Positions 54,482-63,778 of a DNA stretch of 64,000 bases are shown one piece after another. Every line of letters starts with the position of its first letter. Positions within the stretch are counted from its first letter, which is position 1. The stretch lies in contig NZ_QLLL01000007.1 of assembly GCF_003259335.1 (NCBI RefSeq), positions 186,001 through 250,000 on the forward strand, given 5' to 3'. The notes below the pieces were generated by a model. It was not told the DNA's origin. It did not search any database and worked only from the letters and a program-made list of their open reading frames with translations. A program made the translations under genes and the position numbers. This DNA comes from Chitinophaga skermanii. GTDB taxonomy: Bacteria > Bacteroidota > Bacteroidia > Chitinophagales > Chitinophagaceae.

Positions 54482-56497
54482 ATGAAAAAATTTACACTTC
54501 TCTGGATATGTACGCTGGTTGGTATAGTTAATTCCCTGCAAGCACAATACGTGGTTGATTATAAAAGAACGGCAGATGTTTACTTCGAAGCGAAGGATTT
54601 CTATTCCGCTGCGCAGTATTACAATAAAGCGATGACGAAGTTCGATACGAAAACAGGGACATTCATTCCTTATGTAGTGGAGAAAAGCAGCAAAAAGGAA
54701 CAAAAGAAAAATAAAGATTACGAAGAAGTGAAATACCGCTTAGCCGAATCGTACCGTAATTACTACGATTACGCAAGCGCCGAGAAATGGTATGCCTCCA
54801 TCATTGCAGATAATCCTGCTGAAACAACTACCCTATTCCCCCTGGTACGTTATTGGGATGGCGTGTGTTTAAGGGCCTTGGGAAGATATGAAGAAGCATT
54901 AACGCAGTTTCAACAGTTTAAAGCCAGCTATAAAGGCTACGATGATTATTCTGCTAAAACGTTGATAGAGATTGCTACCTGTGAATTCGCCGTGGAAGAA
55001 ATGAAGAAGATTCCTCGCTATACCGTAACAAAACTCGCTGGAAGTGTAAACCAAGGCGGCGCAAACTACGCAGCTGCCCTTCCAGATCAAACTTCCATGA
55101 TCTTCACCTCTTCACGCCCCGATTCCGGTGCACTCGATAAAAAAGGTAATCCCTACGTAAATAAACTCTATTTCGCAAAAGGTGGCGATGCTAATTTCAA
55201 TGTGCAACAGAAACTAGATATCCCTTTAGAAAAAGGCGTAGATATGGGCGTTTCTTCGATCACTCCCGATGGTAACACTATGTTTCTAACGAAATGGACG
55301 ACTAAAAACGGCCAGAAGAATTCATCGATTTATATGTCCACCAAGTCTGGTAGCGTATGGTCTGAACCCAAAAAGCTCAGTGCCAACGTAAATGCAGAAG
55401 GCTACAGCTCAAAAGCTCCTTCAGTAACACCCGATGGTAAATATTTACTATTCTCCTCTAACCGCCCAGGCGGTATGGGTAAATACGATATCTGGTACTG
55501 CCAATTACAAAACGGTACCCCTAACGCCCCTACTAACTTCGGTAATATCATCAATTCTAAGGACGATGAAGATGCCCCTTTCTACGATACGAAAAACGAA
55601 GTGTTGTTGTGGAGCACCAATGGCAGAATCGGATTTGGGGGTATGGACTTCTTTATTGCACAAGGTAATTTCGGTAACTGGCAAACGCCTACTAACCTAG
55701 GATGGCCTATGAACTCGCCGAAAGATGATATCTATTTCACCTCTAGCAACAAAGATGTTAGCTTACAAGGTGGCTACTTTAGTTCCGACCGTGAATCGGT
55801 TTGTTGCTTAGAGTTATTTAAAATGAAGAAATTGGCGAAGATGATGACGGGTAGCGTATTGGATTGCGATTCGCAAGCACCGCTTACAGGCGCTAAAATC
55901 ACGCTCATCGATCCTTCCGGTAATAAAATATTGAAACAAATTACCCTCAACGAAACGGGCCGCTACTACTTCGAAGTAGATCCACAAAGAGATTACAAAA
56001 TCGTAGCCGAGAAAGAAAACTACTTCTCGAAAGTATTAACTGCAAATACAGAATCGTTGCTGGCTTCGGATACATTGTTCAACCCTTCTCTCTGTTTACA
56101 ACGGTACGAAGTGGGTAAACCAATTATCTTAAAGGATATCTATTACGATTACGACAAAGCCACGCTACGCCCGCAGTCGCTCGTAGTATTGGATACGTTG
56201 TATAATATTTTAGTAGATAACCCAGAAATAGAAATCGAATTAAGCGCGCATACCGATAGTAAAGGTACCGATGCGTATAACTTCAAACTCTCCGATGCCC
56301 GTGCTCAATCGTGTGTAGATTACCTAGTATCGAAAGGTATTAGCCGCAGCAGGATTATTGCGCATGGTTATGGTGAAACGAAACCAATTGCACCAAATAC
56401 ATTACCGAATGGTAAAGACAATCCAGATGGTCGTCAATTGAATCGTAGAACTGAATTTAAAGTGTTGAGAACTGGGCCTAAAACCTATGGCCAATAA
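54482..56497 (+). CDS. OmpA-family protein with PD40 repeats (PorE-like)
   Basis: A 671-residue envelope protein. The Met at 54482 gives a clean signal peptide (about 1-22); an ATG four codons earlier is less likely. TPR-like helices at about 25-150 are followed by PD40/WD40-type beta-propeller repeats (TSSRPDSGALDKKG, FSSNRPGGMGKYDIWYC) at about 190-440. A carboxypeptidase-regulatory-like domain follows at about 455-540. The C-terminal OmpA domain has ELSAHTDSKGTDAYN and LSDARAQ, which bind peptidoglycan. The same architecture occurs in PorE and in proteins downstream of PorP/SprF genes, so it likely anchors the T9SS partner to the cell wall. Confidence 0.92.
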   Translation: MKKFTLLWICTLVGIVNSLQAQYVVDYKRTADVYFEAKDFYSAAQYYNKAMTKFDTKTGTFIPYVVEKSSKKEQKKNKDYEEVKYRLAESYRNYYDYASAEKWYASIIADNPAETTTLFPLVRYWDGVCLRALGRYEEALTQFQQFKASYKGYDDYSAKTLIEIATCEFAVEEMKKIPRYTVTKLAGSVNQGGANYAAALPDQTSMIFTSSRPDSGALDKKGNPYVNKLYFAKGGDANFNVQQKLDIPLEKGVDMGVSSITPDGNTMFLTKWTTKNGQKNSSIYMSTKSGSVWSEPKKLSANVNAEGYSSKAPSVTPDGKYLLFSSNRPGGMGKYDIWYCQLQNGTPNAPTNFGNIINSKDDEDAPFYDTKNEVLLWSTNGRIGFGGMDFFIAQGNFGNWQTPTNLGWPMNSPKDDIYFTSSNKDVSLQGGYFSSDRESVCCLELFKMKKLAKMMTGSVLDCDSQAPLTGAKITLIDPSGNKILKQITLNETGRYYFEVDPQRDYKIVAEKENYFSKVLTANTESLLASDTLFNPSLCLQRYEVGKPIILKDIYYDYDKATLRPQSLVVLDTLYNILVDNPEIEIELSAHTDSKGTDAYNFKLSDARAQSCVDYLVSKGISRSRIIAHGYGETKPIAPNTLPNGKDNPDGRQLNRRTEFKVLRTGPKTYGQ

Positions 56498-56666
56498 AGA
56501 TATTTTAGAACCATATCCTATCATAACAGGAACAAACAATCGTTAGTCGACCAGGGATACATTTGGTCGATCCGTTGTAACACTTGCATTTAAACCGGTT
56601 GCAAATCTTTGCGACTGATGTAAAAAATCACAATGGGGTTTTTTAATTTTAATGAGAATCGAAGAG

Positions 56667-56698
56667 CAGCCGGGATGGTTACCCGGCTGTTTCTTTTG
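56667..56698 (+). terminator. Terminator after the adhesin/PorP/OmpA operon
   Basis: CAGCCGGG (56667-56674) pairs with CCCGGCTG (56682-56689), followed by TTTCTTTTG. It lies 170 bp past the stop of the OmpA-family gene; the DNA between shows nothing else clear. Confidence 0.8.
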
Positions 56699-56787
56699 TA
56701 CGATTCTTAACGACAATACAATATCACGTCGCATCAATAATTGATACAACAAGTAAATGTTTTTTCGCTGAGTGTGTAAAAAGTGAA

Positions 56788-57246
56788 TTAGTTAGTAGCT
56801 GCAGCGCCGATTTTCTTAGTCGCTACTACGCTGTCTTTAACGCCACTTTTGAAGGAGATTTTAGCAAAGGCTTTCAGTTTCAATGCGCTATCATAGCTCA
56901 TTGTAGTTACAGTCGTGTTCGTTAATAACGCTGCGCCAGTGCTTTTTTGCGCGGTGAATTTAACTGCAGTATCAGTTTTTGTCAAATCTTCACCTTTGAA
57001 AATGTTGAAGTTGTAGGTAGTGTCTTTTGTAGACTTATCCAACGAAATAGAGATCTGTACTGAATTAGCAGATTTCTCGCTGATAGTAACTTTACCTGCA
57101 GAGTTGCCAGAACCTGTAAACGCATACTCTTTAGAACGTAATGCTGGAGCATTATCATCTTTGTCATTACAAGCAGTAGCGAGAATTCCGAGCATGGCAG
57201 TAGCCATCAAGCTCACTTTAAGAGCACGATTTTTAAATAAAAGCAT
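56788..57246 (-). CDS. Small lipoprotein of unknown function
   Basis: A 152-residue protein with a lipoprotein signal: a hydrophobic helix ending LATAC, with lipidated Cys26. The acidic residues right after it (NDKDD) resemble the Bacteroidota lipoprotein export signal, so it may be displayed on the cell surface. The mature part is beta-rich, with alternating Ser/Thr/Lys strands, and I do not recognise a family. It is a single minus-strand gene, convergent with the OmpA-family gene. Confidence 0.72.
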   Translation of the reverse strand: MLLFKNRALKVSLMATAMLGILATACNDKDDNAPALRSKEYAFTGSGNSAGKVTISEKSANSVQISISLDKSTKDTTYNFNIFKGEDLTKTDTAVKFTAQKSTGAALLTNTTVTTMSYDSALKLKAFAKISFKSGVKDSVVATKKIGAAATN

Positions 57247-57472
57247 GATTTCCGTTTTAGTAAAATTAGGATTTAGATATTTGGATTTGTTGATCCATGT
57301 GTTAAACGAATGCTTGCAAAAAAAAGTTACAGGTGTTTTGAAAAATTATGCATTAAAGTATTTTAATATGCTATGTAATGCTTTGTGGTACTGTGTTTAC
57401 AGGGTTAATTTTTTTTATTTTTTGTCTTGATGCTGAATTGATTGATATAGCAATGAATTATTGTTGAAATAT

Positions 57473-57502
57473 TTTGTCGTTTAGATAATTATTCTATCTT
57501 TG
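57473..57502 (+). promoter_or_regulatory. Consensus promoter of the MATE gene
   Basis: TTTG at 57473-57476 and TATCTTTG at 57495-57502 with 18 bp between: a full match to the Bacteroidota consensus. Transcription would begin near 57509, giving a leader of about 135 nt before the ATG at 57644. Confidence 0.8.
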
Positions 57503-57643
57503 TCGCATCTCAATTTTACGCTGATGAAAATCGCTCCCATCTTCTAGCTACGGCAGAAGTAAAACAGTCCTCCTCTTTTAATTCGTTGATGCGATGAACT
57601 TGTCGTGTCAAACATTTACATGTCAATTTTATAATACAACTCC

Positions 57644-59056
57644 ATGCGACAAACGCAAGCATTATTGCGCGTACGTAGCTTCTTTTCATTGTTGAAAGAA
57701 GCGATCGTAGGCAAAGAAAATACATATACTTCGGGTAGTTTACGCCGCGCTATCTTCCTATTAGCTGTGCCCATGATCTTAGAAATGATGATGGAATCAC
57801 TCTTTGCGGTGGTCGATATTTATTTTGTAAGTGAACTAGGAAAGGCTGCTGTAGCAGCGGTAGGTTTAACCGAATCGATGCTTACCATTGTTTATAGCCT
57901 AGCAATGGGTATTACAATGGCAGCATCGGCCATGGTGGCCCGTAGAATTGGGGAAGAAGACCCCAAAGGCGCCAGCATCACAGCCGTTCAAGGTATGATC
58001 TTCGCCGGTATGTTATCACTCGTTATTTCCATCGTAGGTTTCGTATTCGCAAAAGATCTATTACGCCTCATGGGCGCTACCCCTGAAGTAATAGAAATTG
58101 GTCACGGTTATACCCAAATTATGCTGGGAAGTAACTTCGTAATCACTTACCTATTCATGATTAACGGTATCTTCCGGGGGGCTGGTAATGCGGCCATGGC
58201 TATGCGCTCGCTTTGGTTGGCTAACATTCTAAATATTATATGTTGCCCCATTTTCATTTTTGGGGTCGGACCCATTCCTGCTTTCGGGTTGGAGGGTGCT
58301 GCCATTGCTACCTTAATTGGCCGTGGATCGGGTGTGCTATACCAATTATACCACTTGTTCGATGGTAAAGGTAAAATCAAGATTGTAGGGGCTTATTTCA
58401 AGCCTAAATGGGATATAATACTACAGGTACTCAAAATAGGCGCTAGTGGTGCGGGGCAATTTTTGATCAACTCCGCCAGTTGGATCATTTTGATCCGCAT
58501 CATCGCCCAATTCGGAGAAGATGCCATTGCTGGGTATACTATTGGTATTAGGATGGTGATCTTCTGCTTAATGCCTGCTTGGGGCTTGGCCAATGCAGGG
58601 GCTACACTTGTTGGGCAGAACCTAGGTGCGCAGCAACCAGAAAGAGCCGAACAGTCTGTTTACCGTGTAGCATTATATAACGGGGCTTTGCTAGGTATTA
58701 TGTCTATTATCCTAGTGGCTTTCGCTCATCCCATTATTCACTTTTTCGTTAGCGATCCTAACGTCGTGGAAAATGCTGTAACATGCTTACGAGTGGTAAG
58801 TGCCGGTTTACTGTTTTATGCATTCGGTATGTCGATGATGCAGGCTTTTAATGGCGCCGGCGATACGCGTACACCCATGATTATTAACATTTTTGGCTTC
58901 TGGCTATTGCAAATCCCCTTGGCCTATGCTTTGGCTAATTGGTTGGCATTAGGGCCATTAGGAGTGTATTTGGCAATAGGTATTGCTGAAACATTAATTG
59001 CCGTGGCGGCTTTCATTGTGTTCAAACGAGGCAAATGGAAGCTGGTAAAGGTTTAG
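57644..59056 (+). CDS. MATE-family multidrug/cation antiporter
   Basis: A 470-residue inner-membrane exporter with about 12 helices in two homologous halves. The MatE start is LRRAIFLLAVPMILEMMMES, with family segments AVVDIYFVSELGKAAVAAVG and, in the second half, GMSMMQAFNGAGDTRTP. It uses a Na+ or H+ gradient to expel organic cations or other compounds; the substrate cannot be predicted. It has a consensus promoter and a 135-nt leader. Confidence 0.94.
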   Translation: MRQTQALLRVRSFFSLLKEAIVGKENTYTSGSLRRAIFLLAVPMILEMMMESLFAVVDIYFVSELGKAAVAAVGLTESMLTIVYSLAMGITMAASAMVARRIGEEDPKGASITAVQGMIFAGMLSLVISIVGFVFAKDLLRLMGATPEVIEIGHGYTQIMLGSNFVITYLFMINGIFRGAGNAAMAMRSLWLANILNIICCPIFIFGVGPIPAFGLEGAAIATLIGRGSGVLYQLYHLFDGKGKIKIVGAYFKPKWDIILQVLKIGASGAGQFLINSASWIILIRIIAQFGEDAIAGYTIGIRMVIFCLMPAWGLANAGATLVGQNLGAQQPERAEQSVYRVALYNGALLGIMSIILVAFAHPIIHFFVSDPNVVENAVTCLRVVSAGLLFYAFGMSMMQAFNGAGDTRTPMIINIFGFWLLQIPLAYALANWLALGPLGVYLAIGIAETLIAVAAFIVFKRGKWKLVKV

Positions 59057-59144
59057 TAGCCTTATTTTATATATGAATTATCACGAAAGGTAAAGCTGTA
59101 TTGGGATTTTTATGGCAAATGGCGCCATTGCACCCTAATATGCT

Positions 59145-59152
59145 TACCTTTG
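59145..59152 (+). promoter_or_regulatory. -7 element upstream of the PfkB-family kinase gene
   Basis: TACCTTTG is a perfect TAnnTTTG, 65 bp before the ATG. A TTG lies 14 bp upstream, closer than usual, so the -33 part is uncertain. Confidence 0.5.
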
Positions 59153-59216
59153 CGTGGTTTTTTTATAAGCGTAAGCTTATTGTCTTATTAATCATACTAT
59201 AAAATAATTAAATAGC

Positions 59217-60140
59217 ATGTCGCTAACTGTCGTAGGCACCATGGCGTTCGATGATATCGAAACGCCCTTTGGAAAATCGGACAAGATCATTGGTGGTTCT
59301 GCCACTTTCATCGCTTGGGCTGCTTCGAATTTCGTAGACCAAGTTAACCAAGTATCCATCGTAGGTGGCGACTTCCCACAGTCGGAATTGGATGCATTAT
59401 CTGCTAGGGGTGTAAAATTGGATGGTGTTGAAGTGAAGAAAGACGAGAAAACTTTCTTCTGGGCAGGTAAATATCATATGGATATGAATACACGCGATAC
59501 ATTAGCTACTGAGCTGAATGTATTGGCTGCTTTCAATCCAACGATTCCAGCTTCCTACCAAGAAAGCGATTTCCTTATTTTAGGTAACCTTACGCCCCAA
59601 GTACAAAAAAGCGTTATCGAACAATTCACTACCCGCCCGAAATTAATCGTAATGGATACGATGAACTTCTGGATGGAAACTGCCTTGGAAGACTTGAAAA
59701 AAGTAATTTCTATGGTAGACGTATTGTTGGTAAACGATTCTGAAGCACGTCAATTAACCGGCGAATACTCTTTGGTGAAAGCTGCTAAGCAAATTATGGC
59801 TATGGGCCCACGTTACTTGATTATCAAGAAAGGTGAGCACGGTGCATTGTTATTCAACGAAAATCATGTGTTCTTCGCTCCAGCGATGCCATTAGACGAT
59901 GTATTTGATCCAACAGGAGCCGGCGATACATTTGCAGGTGGTTTCATCGGTCACCTCGCTAGAACAAAAGACATTTCTTTCGAAAACATGAAAACTGCCA
60001 TCATCGTAGGTTCTGCCATGGCTTCTTTCTGTGTTGAGAAATTTGGTGTTACCCGTTTACGCGAAGTAACTAAAGAAGAAATCAGTGCACGTTTGGAACA
60101 ATTCGTACAGTTGGTAAACTTCGATATCGATTTAGTGTAA
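59217..60140 (+). CDS. PfkB-family carbohydrate kinase
   Basis: A 307-residue ribokinase-fold enzyme that phosphorylates a sugar or nucleoside with ATP. The N-terminal GGSATFIAWAASNF (about residues 26-39) is the first PfkB signature. The second is DPTGAGDTFAGGFIGHL at 231-247, with catalytic base Asp237 and the anion hole formed by GAGD. NDSEARQLTG at 173-182 is also conserved. The substrate is not clear from sequence; no sugar operon is adjacent. Confidence 0.9.
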   Translation: MSLTVVGTMAFDDIETPFGKSDKIIGGSATFIAWAASNFVDQVNQVSIVGGDFPQSELDALSARGVKLDGVEVKKDEKTFFWAGKYHMDMNTRDTLATELNVLAAFNPTIPASYQESDFLILGNLTPQVQKSVIEQFTTRPKLIVMDTMNFWMETALEDLKKVISMVDVLLVNDSEARQLTGEYSLVKAAKQIMAMGPRYLIIKKGEHGALLFNENHVFFAPAMPLDDVFDPTGAGDTFAGGFIGHLARTKDISFENMKTAIIVGSAMASFCVEKFGVTRLREVTKEEISARLEQFVQLVNFDIDLV

Positions 60141-60161
60141 CAACTAAATAAACTTATATAT

Positions 60162-60200
60162 AATCACCCGGTTGTGCTTGCATAGCCGGGTGATTTTGTT
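60162..60200 (+). terminator. Kinase gene terminator
   Basis: AATCACCCGG (60162-60171) and CCGGGTGATT (60186-60195) followed by TTTGTTT, 22 bp past the stop. Confidence 0.88.
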
Positions 60201-60368
60201 TAGACCATTACCCAGCCTATTGGCACAAGGGAATTTATTGGGTAATAGATAATAGGTACCCATGGTTGGGCATATATTATAGTATCGCTTATTGTTGCCC
60301 TACCATTTCCCTGTGTAAACCTTAACCCGGATTACCAAACTAGGGTGTAAACCTATTTTAGGACGTGA

Positions 60369-60478
60369 CACTTCCTATCTTCACCCTATCCTTACCCTAT
60401 CCTTACCCTATCTCTACCCTATCTAAAGCCTATCTCGACCCTATCCCTAGCCTATCTAAAGCCTATCTCCACCCTATC
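60369..60478. repeat. Ten-unit 11-bp phased array (CCTATC units)
   Basis: Units end with CCTATC at 60379 and then every 11 bp to 60478. All ten share CCTATC; the other five bases vary, mostly as nnnAC or nnnAG. On the minus strand the consensus is GATAGGGTnnA. It lies in the 524-bp gap between the kinase and nuclease genes, which otherwise holds only the two terminators. Confidence 0.9.
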
Positions 60479-60610
60479 CAAACTCAAGCCCAGTATAGAG
60501 GTAGCCTATCCTCGCCTTTGTAACTGATTTATCTTCAAGTGTTTAAAAACGTACCCCCTGTAACGACGGGCTTTTCCGCCCATCCCGTTCTTATGATATA
60601 GTATAGGCAT

Positions 60611-60647
60611 AAAAAAAGCGCCTGCCTTTTGCAAGGCAAGCGCTTTT
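60611..60647 (-). terminator. Terminator of the S1/P1-type nuclease gene
   Basis: AAAAGCGC-CTGCCTT pairs with AAGGCA-AGCGCTTTT (one mismatch, loop TTGC), with a seven-T tail on the minus strand, 18 bp past the stop. Confidence 0.9.
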
Positions 60648-60664
60648 CAGTATATCGAAAACGA

Positions 60665-61471
60665 TTATTTGAAGATATCGTTCAATACTTGTGCTAAGCG
60701 GTAGCCACCTTTTTGTAATTGACTATTTAAGTCGTTTACAAACAAGAAATTGTAACGGTAGCTCAATTTATCGCCATCTTTTGTGCTAGCATATACTTTA
60801 TCTGCTAATACGTGAGACTCACATAACCAATCGATAACAGTGCCTTTTTGGATTTCTTTGATCTTTTGTGCAGGGGCACGATCTAACCAATTGGTATATT
60901 CTGTGTAACTTAGTTGTTGATAATCGATCAGTTGCTCGTCCCAAACACGGTGTAAGTTCGAAGGTGTATTGAACCATTGTACGGCGATTTTATTACCACC
61001 TTGGTCTTCGTCACGACCCACATGCAAAGGCTGGTGAACGTCGCCAATGATATGCACCAAGAATGTTAATGCAAATACTTTATCCTCTTTGGACGCTTTT
61101 GGATCTTTTAATGTTTTAGAAAGCGCTACAATTTGATTATATGCTTCGCCACTTGCTTTTCCATCGGCAATCATTTTATGCACTTCTTCGCATGAAATGT
61201 GGCCAGGGAAATCGACATAGTGCCAGTTATTCGTGTGTTTGTATTTACCTGTTGTGTCGGATTTAATGAAATCTGGCCAGTTGGCAATCATCGCCAATGT
61301 TTCGGTGCCTATTAAATCGGAAATCGCTTTCTGCGCCCTTGGTGTCAAATGACGACTAGCTAATTCTGCCACTACCCTGTGTCCTATTGGTCCCCATGCA
61401 TAAGAGGATGTCGTTATAAATAGCGCGAACGCTAAAACGAGCATTTTTTTAATCGCGATCTTTTTGTGCAT
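60665..61471 (-). CDS. S1/P1-family zinc nuclease, exported
   Basis: A 268-residue nuclease for single-stranded DNA or RNA. The signal peptide (about 1-25) ends so that Trp26 of WGPIGH becomes the mature N-terminus; in this family the N-terminal Trp and the His of GPxGH bind zinc. Further zinc ligands are in NNWHYVDFP, HIIGDVHQPLH (about 139-149) and NLHRVWDE. All three zinc sites appear intact, so it is probably active in the periplasm or outside the cell, scavenging nucleotides or phosphate. Divergent from uvrB. Confidence 0.93.
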   Translation of the reverse strand: MHKKIAIKKMLVLAFALFITTSSYAWGPIGHRVVAELASRHLTPRAQKAISDLIGTETLAMIANWPDFIKSDTTGKYKHTNNWHYVDFPGHISCEEVHKMIADGKASGEAYNQIVALSKTLKDPKASKEDKVFALTFLVHIIGDVHQPLHVGRDEDQGGNKIAVQWFNTPSNLHRVWDEQLIDYQQLSYTEYTNWLDRAPAQKIKEIQKGTVIDWLCESHVLADKVYASTKDGDKLSYRYNFLFVNDLNSQLQKGGYRLAQVLNDIFK

Positions 61472-61562
61472 GAATAGTTAATTTTGATTGTAAAGTTGCT
61501 ACAAACTTGGTAAATAAAAAGTTTTTATAACACCCAATCATCACAAATTTAGTAAAGATAAT

Positions 61563-63611
61563 ATGCCTTTCCGTTTAGAAGCTCCATATAAACCCGCCGG
61601 GGATCAGCCTTCAGCTATCGAACAGCTAACAGAAGGTGTTGTCAACGGCGAGAAATACCAGGCATTGCTGGGTGTAACCGGCTCGGGTAAAACTTTTACC
61701 ATGGCCAATGTTATTCAAAACACGCAAAAACCTACGCTCGTACTTACCCACAACAAAACCCTTGTAGCGCAATTGTACGGCGAACTGAAACAGTTCTTCC
61801 CGCATAATGCCGTGGAATATTTCGTATCGTATTACGATTATTATCAACCCGAAGCATATATGCCCGTGAGCGATACATATATCGAGAAGGATTTAGCGAT
61901 TAATGAGGAGTTGGACAAACTTCGATTAAGAGCCACCTCTAACCTACTAAGCGGTAGGCGCGATATTATCGTGGTAGCCAGCGTATCGTGTATTTACGGT
62001 ATGGGTAACCCTACAGAATACGAAAACAGTATCATTCGACTTCAACAAGGGCAAGTAATGGGACGCAATACCTTGTTACATGGCTTGGTAAATTCTTTAT
62101 ACTCTCGTACTACGGGCGATTTCAACCGCGGTAACTTCCGTGTGCAGGGCGATACAGTGGATGTAAACTTACCCTATGTTGATTATGGCTATAGAATCAC
62201 CTTCTTCGGTGATGAAATCGAAGAAATTGAAAGCTTCGATCCGCAAACAGGTAAACGCATCGCTATCATGGATACAGCCGCCATCTTTCCTGCCAACCTT
62301 TACGTGGCACCCAAGGATATGATGGTGCAAATTCTCAACGAAATCCAAGACGAGATGAATGCCCAAGTAGAATATTTTAAGAAGCAGGGTAAACTCATCG
62401 AAGCGCAACGTTTATCGGAAAGGGTAACATACGACGTGGAAATGATCCGCGAATTGGGGTATTGTAATGGTATCGAGAACTATTCGCGGTTCTTGGATCG
62501 TCGCCAACCCGGTAAGCGGCCATTCTGCTTATTGGATTACTTCCCGGATGACTTCTTACTGGTGATTGATGAAAGCCACGTAACCATCCCGCAAATTAGT
62601 GGTATGTACGGGGGCGACCGTTCCCGTAAACTCACCCTCGTGGATTACGGTTTCCGTTTACCAAGTGCCTTAGATAACCGCCCATTGAACTTTTACGAGT
62701 TCGAAGAGCTAACTAACCAAGTCGTATTTGTAAGTGCCACCCCCGGAGAATATGAATTAAGGCAAACCGATGGCGTGGTGGTAGAACAAGTTGTTCGCCC
62801 TACAGGCTTACTCGATCCCCCGATCGAAGTAAGGCCGAGTGTGAACCAAGTCGATGATTTGCTCGACGAGATTGATAAAACCGTGAAGAAAGGCGACCGT
62901 GTACTGGTAACTACCCTAACGAAGCGCATGGCCGAGGAAATGGATAAATATTTGGGACGTATTAATATTAAGAGTCGCTACATCCACTCCGAAGTAGATA
63001 CCTTGGAGCGTGTGGAGATATTACGTGATCTTCGCTTGGGTAATATCGACGTGTTAGTTGGTGTGAACTTATTGAGAGAAGGGCTTGACTTGCCAGAGGT
63101 GTCGTTAGTGGCGATTTTGGATGCGGATAAAGAAGGTTTCTTACGAGATGAAAGATCATTAACGCAAACCGCCGGCCGTGCCGCGCGTAACGTAGATGGT
63201 TTGGTTATCTTTTATGCCGATAAAATTACTGATAGTATGCAGCGCACGATAGATGAAACATCTCGCCGCCGCGATAAGCAACATGCCTATAACATAGAAC
63301 ATAATATAACCCCGCGCACAGTACGTAAATCGAAAGAGCAAATCTTGGGTCAAACGAGCGTATTGGAAATAAAACAGTACGACGAGAACAACCCGCTGGC
63401 TGTACACGACGAGCTAACCATTGTTTCCGAGGAGAATACGGCTTTAAACAAAGGCACGATATCAACTATTCCGCAGATGGAGAAGGCGATAACGAAAGTG
63501 AAGAAAGAGATGGAGAAGGCGGCGAAAGATTTAGATTTCATGGAAGCGGCCCGTTTGAGGGACCAAATGTTTGCATTGCAACAACAATTGACCGAAATGA
63601 AGGCAAAATAG
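61563..63611 (+). CDS. uvrB: Excinuclease ABC subunit B
   Basis: DNA-damage recognition helicase of nucleotide excision repair; it receives DNA from UvrA and recruits UvrC. It has 682 residues, full length. Walker A is GVTGSGKT at 37-44, and the DNA-clamping beta-hairpin region begins at YYDYYQPEAYMP. Motif II is VIDESH, with helicase motifs GLDLPEVSLV and QTAGRAARN near the end of the second RecA domain. The C-terminal UVR motif, EAARLRDQM, binds UvrC. A terminator lies 128 bp after the stop. No other uvr gene is in the window. Confidence 0.97.
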   Translation: MPFRLEAPYKPAGDQPSAIEQLTEGVVNGEKYQALLGVTGSGKTFTMANVIQNTQKPTLVLTHNKTLVAQLYGELKQFFPHNAVEYFVSYYDYYQPEAYMPVSDTYIEKDLAINEELDKLRLRATSNLLSGRRDIIVVASVSCIYGMGNPTEYENSIIRLQQGQVMGRNTLLHGLVNSLYSRTTGDFNRGNFRVQGDTVDVNLPYVDYGYRITFFGDEIEEIESFDPQTGKRIAIMDTAAIFPANLYVAPKDMMVQILNEIQDEMNAQVEYFKKQGKLIEAQRLSERVTYDVEMIRELGYCNGIENYSRFLDRRQPGKRPFCLLDYFPDDFLLVIDESHVTIPQISGMYGGDRSRKLTLVDYGFRLPSALDNRPLNFYEFEELTNQVVFVSATPGEYELRQTDGVVVEQVVRPTGLLDPPIEVRPSVNQVDDLLDEIDKTVKKGDRVLVTTLTKRMAEEMDKYLGRINIKSRYIHSEVDTLERVEILRDLRLGNIDVLVGVNLLREGLDLPEVSLVAILDADKEGFLRDERSLTQTAGRAARNVDGLVIFYADKITDSMQRTIDETSRRRDKQHAYNIEHNITPRTVRKSKEQILGQTSVLEIKQYDENNPLAVHDELTIVSEENTALNKGTISTIPQMEKAITKVKKEMEKAAKDLDFMEAARLRDQMFALQQQLTEMKAK

Positions 63612-63739
63612 ATACATGGTCAAATAAACATTATATAGAATTATTTATAATACGAATTGTTTATTTTAGCCATATTTGAAGTAATAATAATAAATAATCT
63701 TCAAATATATATTTCTGAAATACAATACAGTATAACGTT

Positions 63740-63778
63740 AAAAGCGATTTTGCAGTAAAGAGCAAGGTCGCTTTTTTT
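63740..63778 (+). terminator. uvrB terminator
   Basis: A 14-bp stem (63740-63753 with 63762-63775) including two G-T pairs, loop AGTAAAGA, continuing into a seven-T run. Confidence 0.85.

Noticed and set aside
60369-60478. CRISPR or ordinary microsatellite
   Set aside because: The unit is 11 bp with variable bases at fixed positions. It lacks spacers, and is too degenerate for a simple sequence repeat.
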